Notes under the pieces: generated by a model
Databases searched by the model: none
Seen by the model: the letters and a program-made list of their open reading frames with translations, nothing else
What the model was told of the DNA's origin: nothing
Source of the DNA: Bacteroidaceae bacterium
GTDB lineage: Bacteria > Bacteroidota > Bacteroidia > Bacteroidales > Bacteroidaceae
NCBI GenBank assembly: GCA_011959205.1
Contig: BLLV01000085.1
Coordinates: 1-46,940, forward strand
Reading direction: 5' to 3'
DNA length: 46,940 nt
Made by a program: the position numbers and the translations under genes
Shown here: one piece after another, positions 40,848 through 46,940 of the stretch
Position numbering within the stretch: the first letter of the stretch is position 1
Layout of the letters: each line of letters begins with the position of its first letter

Positions 40848-41516
40848 TTAGTTGATTGTTAGAATATATCCTTTCTTCTTCAGAGAAGTTATCGTTATAG
40901 AAGGATCGGTGAGGAGTTTTCGGATATAGGTTATCTGCACGTTGAGAGCAAGGGAGTTGGCGTAACTGCTGTCGCCCCACACGGTGTTGAGAATAGTGTC
41001 GCGGTCAACAACCTTACCGACATTTTTAGCGAGGATTGCAAGAATCTCCGTTTGGCGCACAGAAAGAGAGTGCGTTTCGCCTTTATATGTCAATGATGCA
41101 AGATTTGGTCGGAACAATGTATTACCCAATAGATACTCAATATCCTGTGAGGTTATGTCGCTTTCAAATCGTTCATTTATCTTGGCTATCAACTCTTCAG
41201 GATAGAATGGCTTAGGTATATAGTCGTTGCCCTTTAGTTTGAAGCCATATAGGCGGTCAACCTTGTCGGTACGGTCTGTGAGGAAAAATATTATTATGCG
41301 ACGATCGGTTTCACGTATGGTCTGTGCGACCTCAAAACCGTTCATCTCCGGCATATTTATGTCGAGAAGTATCAAATCGGGATGGACGTCTCGGTATAGT
41401 TCCAATCCCACTTTGCCATTAGAGGCATATACAACCTCATACCCCTCAGCCTCTATGAAGCGTTTGAGAAGCATGGAGTTTTTCAAATCATCGTCAACGA
41501 GCAGTATTTTTTTCAT
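40848..41516 (-). CDS. OmpR/PhoB-family response regulator
   Basis: This 222-residue protein has a receiver domain with the acidic pair Asp8-Asp9, phosphoacceptor Asp52 (LILLDINMPEMNG) and Lys102 (DYIPKPF). A winged-helix output domain follows (about 130-222: LSVRQTEILAILAKNVGKVVDRDTILNTVWG, LALNVQITYIRKLLTDPSI). It overlaps the histidine-kinase stop by four bases. It resembles RprY-type regulators of Bacteroidales. Its likely binding site, an 11-bp-spaced repeat, lies upstream of the GLPGLI gene. Confidence 0.92.
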   Translation of the reverse strand: MKKILLVDDDLKNSMLLKRFIEAEGYEVVYASNGKVGLELYRDVHPDLILLDINMPEMNGFEVAQTIRETDRRIIIFFLTDRTDKVDRLYGFKLKGNDYIPKPFYPEELIAKINERFESDITSQDIEYLLGNTLFRPNLASLTYKGETHSLSVRQTEILAILAKNVGKVVDRDTILNTVWGDSSYANSLALNVQITYIRKLLTDPSITITSLKKKGYILTIN

Positions 41517-42985
41517 TGCGGTAGTTTTATTGAGAATGATGAGCCGACACCCACGGTGCTTTCCACAGATATTTCGCCACCATGAGCATCCGTCAGGAGT
41601 TTGACGTATGCAAGACCAAGTCCCATTCCTGGGATGTCGGAAGCAGATGCTTTGCCCCGATAGAAACGGTTGAAGATTCTGTTTATATCATCGGCCGCGA
41701 TACCGTTGCCATTATCCTTGACAATAATCTGGCAACCGTCCGAAGTGCTGACAGCATTTATTTTTATCGTCACCTTATCGCTTGAGTATTTTATTGCGTT
41801 CTCAATCAAATTCGTAAGGATATTAATGAGATGTGAGCAATCGGCAGAAATCTCAAAATTTTCCGGAACAGCATTTTCAAACACAACATCCTTAGTACTT
41901 GGCACTGTGATTGATTTTATAACACTGTCAACAAGCACAGTAAGGTTGAATGAGGATACATTGAGAGGAATCTGCTCTACGTTATTGAATGTTATGTCAC
42001 GTAACTTGGAGAAATATGCCGAAAGGTTATCAAGAGCCATACGTATCTCTCCGGTGAGTTCATGACGCAATTGGTTATCTTCCATCAGTTTGTCATTGTC
42101 AATTCCGGAAACACACATCTTCAATGTTGAAATTGGTCGTTTCAGTTCGTGAATCATTGTAGTGATAAACGAGTTGCGCATCTTGTCAAGTCGAGTCAGC
42201 TTGACTATGGTCTTGATCTGCCATAAGAGGCAATGAATAAGGAACAACGAGAGAACAACGGCCAGAGCTAACGTCCATCCCATATTGCATAATATCTCCG
42301 ATGAGGGAATCTCACATTCTATCACTACCGCCTTTCTTTCAAGTTCGGAATAAGGGGTTGTGACCTTGAATTTGGGCGATATTACAGATGAATGACGTAT
42401 AGTGGTGGGTTCCCATGTAACGCTGTCCTGCAAAATCAGAGCGATTTCTGCAATAAGATTGTGCTTTCTGAGGATTGAATCAATACCCTCTTTTGTAAAA
42501 GGAGATTGAACCTCACTTTCAAAATTTTTCATGGCATTCCACGCAATACCGTCAGACGGAGCAGATGAGGCATCGATAGTTGCAATCTTGGCATCAACCA
42601 TTTCAAGGGAGTCCATGACCATTTCCTCAAGTCTTTTCATTTCTTCGGGAGTGAGTTTGCGATTCTCCGCAATGCCCAAAAGTTTTCGACCATTTATAAC
42701 ATTTGTCCTTACGGTGACCTTCCGAATTGATTTACCTATGGAATCCAAACTATGACTCATTTGGAATCGCGACTGCACCTTTACTGTATCCCCCTGTGTT
42801 GCAGAACCGCGAGCACGTGCTTTGCTATACTCTTTCAAGGCTTCTATTACTAATAGTCCCGTTCTGTTCTCATATTCAGTCAGAGAGTACTCATATCGAC
42901 CATACAACCAATATGCTTGCATTCCAAGGAAAGCAAGTATGGCAACAATCGAGAGTATGTAGAGCGTCTTTATTTTCTTTTCCAT
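41513..42985 (-). CDS. sensor histidine kinase
   Basis: This 490-residue kinase has an N-terminal transmembrane helix (about 7-28), a periplasmic sensor of about 200 residues, a second helix (about 236-256) and no visible HAMP domain. The phospho-accepting His279 is in MIHELKRPIS. The ATP site has the N box NLIENAIKYS (392-401), DNGNG (424-428) and GMGLGL (453-458). It resembles RprX-type kinases. It is coupled to the response regulator. The signal is unknown. Its -7 box sits so close to the ATG that the mRNA may be leaderless. Confidence 0.9.
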   Translation of the reverse strand: MEKKIKTLYILSIVAILAFLGMQAYWLYGRYEYSLTEYENRTGLLVIEALKEYSKARARGSATQGDTVKVQSRFQMSHSLDSIGKSIRKVTVRTNVINGRKLLGIAENRKLTPEEMKRLEEMVMDSLEMVDAKIATIDASSAPSDGIAWNAMKNFESEVQSPFTKEGIDSILRKHNLIAEIALILQDSVTWEPTTIRHSSVISPKFKVTTPYSELERKAVVIECEIPSSEILCNMGWTLALAVVLSLFLIHCLLWQIKTIVKLTRLDKMRNSFITTMIHELKRPISTLKMCVSGIDNDKLMEDNQLRHELTGEIRMALDNLSAYFSKLRDITFNNVEQIPLNVSSFNLTVLVDSVIKSITVPSTKDVVFENAVPENFEISADCSHLINILTNLIENAIKYSSDKVTIKINAVSTSDGCQIIVKDNGNGIAADDINRIFNRFYRGKASASDIPGMGLGLAYVKLLTDAHGGEISVESTVGVGSSFSIKLPQ

Positions 42986-42990
42986 GATGC

Positions 42991-42998
42991 AAAATTAG
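42991..42998 (-). promoter_or_regulatory. -7 box of the two-component operon
   Basis: TAATTTTG on the minus strand ends six bases before the kinase ATG at 42985. The expected start of transcription, 5-7 nt downstream of the box, would coincide with the ATG. Confidence 0.5.
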
Positions 42999-43045
42999 CC
43001 ATTATCTATGATATAAACGTCTGAAATGATGGATAATTGGACGAC

Positions 43046-43088
43046 AGTAATAATTTAGTAATAATTCCATAATGTTTGAGTAATGATT
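43046..43088 (+). promoter_or_regulatory. pho-box-like direct repeats upstream of the GLPGLI promoter
   Basis: AGTAATAATT at 43046 and 43057 and AGTAATGATT at 43079 are in the same orientation, 11 and 22 bp apart, with a weak fourth copy (CATAATGTTT) in the gap. OmpR/PhoB regulators bind such helically phased direct repeats. The array ends just before the -33 region of the GLPGLI promoter, the place for activation by contact with RNA polymerase. Confidence 0.65.
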
Positions 43089-43116
43089 ATTTTCGTCTAA
43101 AGGGTAATGGCGGCAG

Positions 43117-43124
43117 TAACTTTG
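43117..43124 (+). promoter_or_regulatory. -7 box of the GLPGLI gene
   Basis: TAACTTTG matches the consensus, 28 bp before ATG 43152. The -33 region holds only TTTCG at 43091-43095, a weak element that fits a promoter needing an activator. Confidence 0.65.
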
Positions 43125-43151
43125 CATCGTGAAACTTAAACCACAAAAGAT

Positions 43152-44033
43152 ATGAAGAAAACAGCAATCATCTTTATGGCCATCATGACACTTGCAATGG
43201 CCGCTTCGGGCAAAGTTATGCGCCGTACTCTCGGAATATTCCAGAGCAAAGTTCCCGAAACCGAGACTATCGCACCCGAGACAATGGAATTCGTTTACGA
43301 TTATTCATGGTGCAATGACACTACCGGCCAACTTGAAGACAACTACACAACAGACCAGATGCTTCTGCAGATCGGCCCCGACGGTCTCTCCAAATTCTCC
43401 AGCTACAAGAATCTTACAGTAGATTCGCTCCTGATGAACATAACTCCGGAACAGGTGGCAGAGGCCGCCATGGACGGAAAACTCTCCAACGGAGAATTCA
43501 TGACTATCTTCAAGAATTATCCCCAGGGCAAACTGACCCATACTGAAAAAATCTGTATGGATTGGTTCTGTTATGAGGACGATATGCCGGAACTTGAATG
43601 GGAGCTAACCGACAGCGTTACCAATGTGCTTGGATATGAATGTCATTCAGCTGTCTGCAATTTTCGTGGACGAGAATGGATGGCATTCTATTCCGAGGAG
43701 ATTCCTCTGATGGAGGGGCCGTGGAAACTGTATGGTCTGCCGGGGCTGATTATGAAGGCGTCCGACAAAGACGGACATTATAATTTTGAATGTATCGGCT
43801 TAAAGTCAAAAGCAGACAGACCGATAACGATGTATAAAGTTCCTTACAACACGACATCACGCGCAAAATATTATGATGCAAAGCATCGCTATGACATAAA
43901 TCCTTACGCTTACTATGAGGAGGGAGGACATGGACATATAGACGTTTATGACGAAGAGGGCAGTCCCGTGCTGGACGCTTACGATCCTATCGAACTGCCA
44001 TTTGATTACATTGAACGCGATTGGAGAAAATGA
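43152..44033 (+). CDS. GLPGLI-family exported protein
   Basis: This 293-residue protein has a signal peptide (MKKTAIIFMAIMTLAMAASG) and the namesake motif GLPGLI at residues 195-200, preceded by ECHSAVCNFRGREWMAFYSEEIPLMEGPWKLY, which is typical of the family. The function of GLPGLI proteins is unknown. They are usually next to a large outer-membrane receptor-like gene, as here: its stop overlaps the next start (ATGA). The promoter carries pho-box-like repeats, so the neighbouring two-component system is the likely regulator. Confidence 0.9.
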   Translation: MKKTAIIFMAIMTLAMAASGKVMRRTLGIFQSKVPETETIAPETMEFVYDYSWCNDTTGQLEDNYTTDQMLLQIGPDGLSKFSSYKNLTVDSLLMNITPEQVAEAAMDGKLSNGEFMTIFKNYPQGKLTHTEKICMDWFCYEDDMPELEWELTDSVTNVLGYECHSAVCNFRGREWMAFYSEEIPLMEGPWKLYGLPGLIMKASDKDGHYNFECIGLKSKADRPITMYKVPYNTTSRAKYYDAKHRYDINPYAYYEEGGHGHIDVYDEEGSPVLDAYDPIELPFDYIERDWRK

Positions 44034-46585
44034 ACAGATACAGTTTTTTCATACTTTGCCTGTTTCTTGGGCTGCTGTCGGCTTCGGCGGCAGTCCCGGA
44101 AACGGCCTCCGGAACAATCATAGACGGAGAAAATGGCCAACCCATAGTGGGTGCGGTGGTGCAGGCTCTGAATAAGCAAGGAAAAGCCACGGCGTTTGCT
44201 TCTTCGAATGCGGATGGCGTTTTCAAAATCAAAATATCTGACTCGATAGATTCTATTTCATTCCGCTGTATGGGATATGAGTCATTGAAATTGTCAAAGA
44301 ACCACGACTTTGCAAAGGGTGTGGAGATGTGGCCGAAAGCAACGCAGTTGAAAGACGTGATTGTACAGGCCCCCGACATCTATGCAAAGGGGGACACACT
44401 GGTGTTCAATGTCTCGCGCTATGCAAACGCCTCCGACAATGCTATCATTGACGTGATAAAGCGGTTGCCGGGTATAAAAGTCGAGGACGATGGAACAATC
44501 AAGTATCAGGGGAAGCCAATCAATAAATTCTATATTGACGGCGATGATTTCCTTGGAGGTCAGTATGGGCTCGCCACCAACAATATCTCCCACAAGGATG
44601 TGAAGTCGGTGGAGGTGATGGAAAATCATCAGCCAGTAAAGGCTTTGGAAGGTATTGAATTCCCCGAAGAGGCCGGCATCAATATCAAGCTCAACGAAGG
44701 AGCGAAAGGTAAGACAGTCGGCGTGGCCAAAGCCGGAACAGGTGTGCAACCGTGGCTATACGACGGTTCTCTATACGCCATGCGCATTGCCCCTAAGGTT
44801 CAGAATATACTGACCATTCGCGGTGGTAACACGGGCTGGAACCCAGACGAGCAGATTACAGAACATGATTTCAGCGATATGTCGTTCACCGGTTATTCCG
44901 AGTCCTTGTGGCCGGAGTATATAGCTGCCGACATTGTCAACGCCCCGCTCAATGAGAAGCGGACACGCGACAACCTGTCGTGGCTTGCCAACTCAATCAC
45001 GGCATGGAAGCGTGGCGATACCTCAATGCGTTTCAAACTGAATTATGTGGGCGACAGGCTTGACTACAAATCCGGATTAAGGACGGATTACTTCAGCCAA
45101 GCAATTCCTGAATTCATTCAGAACAATAGCTTGCGCACGCAGAGCCATGATGTTTCGGCTCAATTCAATATGCAGATTAACAAGCGTGGTTATTTCCTGA
45201 AGGATAAATTCACGGTTGAAGGTGTGTGGGAAAAAGCCAATTCCAACATAACCGGCTCTTTTGACCTTGACCAGCGTATCCGTCGCCGCAATTTTTCTGC
45301 CAACAACGACCTGAAACTTGTAAAGCGCAATGACAAGAAATTGTTTGAGCTGACCTCGCGCAATTCATTTGCTCATCGCCCCGATAGACTCTTTGTAAAT
45401 GGCGAGGAGTATGCAGTCCAAAACGTTGGCACTACTGATTTCCGGAGCACCACCGAATCACGTTGGGGCAAGTTGGGTCGTTTTTGGAAATTCTACATCA
45501 ACGGCGGTGTCGATTTGAATTATCATCGTCTGAATCTTTTCCTGATTGGAATGGGGGATTTCGACAATTCGAGATATTTCAACACATTCCTTTCCAATCT
45601 GTACGCTACTCCGCAACTCGACTATGAACGTAATGGATGGCTGCTGTCCGCCAAGATACCCATAAAATGGCTACACCATAGCGTCAATGGCCAGCATGAT
45701 TATATCAACATCTTACCACGATTTTATGTACGCAAGAAAACTTCGGCAAAGAGCGAGGTTTCAGCATCAATTTCTTATCAGCTCAGCTCACCCCAGGCTT
45801 ATATGAATATCAGTGTACCGGTAATGTCAGACTATCGCAATCTTTTTATTGCAAGCGATATTGACAAATATTCGCAAAATGTTGTCGCTTCGGCAAGCTA
45901 TAAATACCGCAATCCTCTGACATCCTTCTTTGGCAATGCCTCGCTGACATACAATTACAGCCGCTGCTCTTTTATGTCAAACCAACTGTTTATTGATGAT
46001 TTCATTGTGTCAACATACGCAAATAGGCTTTCGGGAAGTCATTTCTGGAACGTAAGCGGCGGAATAAGCAAAGGGCTCGGACATAGCCGCATGGTAATTG
46101 GCGTGGAAATAAATGCATCTACGAGTTCAGCATCTTCAATGCGTGACAACATCGTGGAAGATTACAGTCAGCAGACAATCTCGGTCAAACCATATTTCAA
46201 GGGAAGTCTTTGCAAATGGCTTTCTGTGAACTATGATGCCAATTACGGCTACTCTCGTCTGAAAATTGGAGAAATTGATAACGACACCCACTCATTCAAC
46301 CAAAAACTTTACACAACAATTATGCCGCATGACCGCTGGCAATTCACTTTGGGAGCAGAGCATTTCCTCACCAAATTCCCGGAAGGCAATGTCGAAAACC
46401 TCGTGCTTCTGGACGCTTCAGCCGTTTGGCACGTAAGCAGCAAAGTGCGTCTTTCTCTTACCGCCAATAATCTCCTTGACAAACGGCACTATCAATATGT
46501 GACATACGGAACACTCTCCCGATCGGAACACTCATTCCAAATTCGCCCACGCAACATCCTCGCTTCAATCCAATATCGTTTCTGA
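44030..46585 (+). CDS. TonB-receptor-like outer-membrane protein
   Basis: The start at 44030 overlaps the GLPGLI stop; three codons upstream is a second ATG. The protein has about 851 residues: a signal peptide (MNRYSFFILCLFLGLLSASA), a carboxypeptidase-like regulatory domain (about 25-105: GTIIDGENGQPIVGAVVQAL), a plug-like domain (about 120-235: VIDVIKRLPGIKVEDDG, PINKFYIDGDDFLGG) and a large barrel ending ASIQYRF. It is of the outer-membrane barrel type paired with GLPGLI proteins. No TonB box is obvious, so it may not import by the usual route. Confidence 0.88.
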   Translation: MNRYSFFILCLFLGLLSASAAVPETASGTIIDGENGQPIVGAVVQALNKQGKATAFASSNADGVFKIKISDSIDSISFRCMGYESLKLSKNHDFAKGVEMWPKATQLKDVIVQAPDIYAKGDTLVFNVSRYANASDNAIIDVIKRLPGIKVEDDGTIKYQGKPINKFYIDGDDFLGGQYGLATNNISHKDVKSVEVMENHQPVKALEGIEFPEEAGINIKLNEGAKGKTVGVAKAGTGVQPWLYDGSLYAMRIAPKVQNILTIRGGNTGWNPDEQITEHDFSDMSFTGYSESLWPEYIAADIVNAPLNEKRTRDNLSWLANSITAWKRGDTSMRFKLNYVGDRLDYKSGLRTDYFSQAIPEFIQNNSLRTQSHDVSAQFNMQINKRGYFLKDKFTVEGVWEKANSNITGSFDLDQRIRRRNFSANNDLKLVKRNDKKLFELTSRNSFAHRPDRLFVNGEEYAVQNVGTTDFRSTTESRWGKLGRFWKFYINGGVDLNYHRLNLFLIGMGDFDNSRYFNTFLSNLYATPQLDYERNGWLLSAKIPIKWLHHSVNGQHDYINILPRFYVRKKTSAKSEVSASISYQLSSPQAYMNISVPVMSDYRNLFIASDIDKYSQNVVASASYKYRNPLTSFFGNASLTYNYSRCSFMSNQLFIDDFIVSTYANRLSGSHFWNVSGGISKGLGHSRMVIGVEINASTSSASSMRDNIVEDYSQQTISVKPYFKGSLCKWLSVNYDANYGYSRLKIGEIDNDTHSFNQKLYTTIMPHDRWQFTLGAEHFLTKFPEGNVENLVLLDASAVWHVSSKVRLSLTANNLLDKRHYQYVTYGTLSRSEHSFQIRPRNILASIQYRF

Positions 46586-46940
46586 TTAAAAATCTTAACA
46601 TTTAAACGTGGTGGCTCAGAAAAAATTAATATTTTGTTGCTATGAGTGGTAACTGATAGGTTTGCAAGCCGTGGCTACAGGAGCGTGAGGCAGTGCGCCG
46701 GGCGTATTGCCTCACACAACCTTATCACCACCGCTTGCTCCCCAAATGATGTGATGATTCAAGTGATAAGCCGTGTCAGTGGCCCGCGGATCCACAGGCA
46801 CGGCACATCGCCTTGTGCTGTTTACCGGTTGCCCTACTGATTCCGTGTCTCACACCGATTCAGCTTCGGGCAGTTCTGATTTTGTATATGATGCCCGGCT
46901 GAAGCCGGAGGCGGCGACAACGCCAGAGCAAAGCGAGGGC
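46586..46940. other. structured non-coding DNA at the right edge
   Basis: No convincing gene is present. Perfect inverted repeats are GTGAGGCA/TGCCTCAC (46685-46692 with 46708-46715), CTTATCAC/GTGATAAG (46721-46728 with 46763-46770) and CCGGCT-GA-AGCCGG (46895-46908). They suggest a structured RNA or the edge of another repeat element that continues past the window. Confidence 0.4.

Overview
The window is most likely part of an integrative and conjugative element (ICE) in a Bacteroidales bacterium. Three things point there: a CTnDOT-like tra gene set (TraE/F/G/J/K/M/N/O relatives), promoters that repeatedly show the Bacteroidota -7 box TAnnTTTG with few clear Shine-Dalgarno sequences, and Bacteroidota-only families (GLPGLI, DUF4099-like, H1-like protein, SusC-like receptor architecture). 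The backbone looks close to 50% GC, which would suit Muribaculaceae, but that is inference. No integrase and no rRNA or tRNA gene is seen, so both ends of the element probably lie outside the window.

Layout. 1-1540: non-coding and decayed DNA with a 12-bp degenerate repeat, a doubtful small membrane protein and a candidate oriT. 1543-3601: relaxosome protein and relaxase. 3608-4877: AT-rich insert between short near-direct repeats. 5030-21404: the transfer operon: ParA, DUF3408-like, HTH and small membrane proteins, then TraE, TraF, VirB4-like TraG, periplasmic proteins, TraJ, TraK, a TraL-like protein, TraM, TraN, TraO, an antisense YafQ-like toxin-antitoxin pair, the VirD4 coupling protein and a TraX-like protein, closed by a strong terminator. 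21603-26801: chromosomal-type cargo (DJ-1, two HxlR regulators, YdeI-like, GNAT, tautomerase, radical SAM, HU, Cys/His-rich peptide, Nudix). 27079-28062: an Abi_2 abortive-infection-like protein. 28147-35714: a cell-wall hydrolase for transfer and, divergent from it, a nine-gene operon (DUF4099-like, MutS domain I fusion, ArdC-like antirestriction, Toprim, VirB5-like paralogue, zinc ribbon, H1-like). 35789-37523: an AT-rich four-gene cargo operon of unknown function. 37524-40006: nested inverted repeats and a large ParB-like protein. 40169-46585: a two-component system with an outer-membrane protein, divergent from a GLPGLI protein and a TonB-receptor-like protein. 46586-46940: structured non-coding DNA.

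The most notable observation is a shared promoter architecture. The 12-13-mer TGTTCGGAATTT(C) occurs at four places, each time exactly 22 bp (counting from the thirteenth base) before a TAnnTTTG-like box. The four copies lie ahead of the oriT/mob genes, the transfer operon, the cell-wall hydrolase and the DUF4099/ArdC operon. This suggests one regulator, or one special promoter class, switches on all transfer modules together. At the hydrolase/DUF4099 junction the two copies are interlocked, each lying inside the start of the opposite gene. A second clear regulatory array, three 10-bp repeats at 11- and 22-bp spacing like a pho box, sits just upstream of the GLPGLI promoter beside the OmpR/PhoB-type regulator gene.

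All functional calls come from reading the sequence and from remembered family features; no database search was run.
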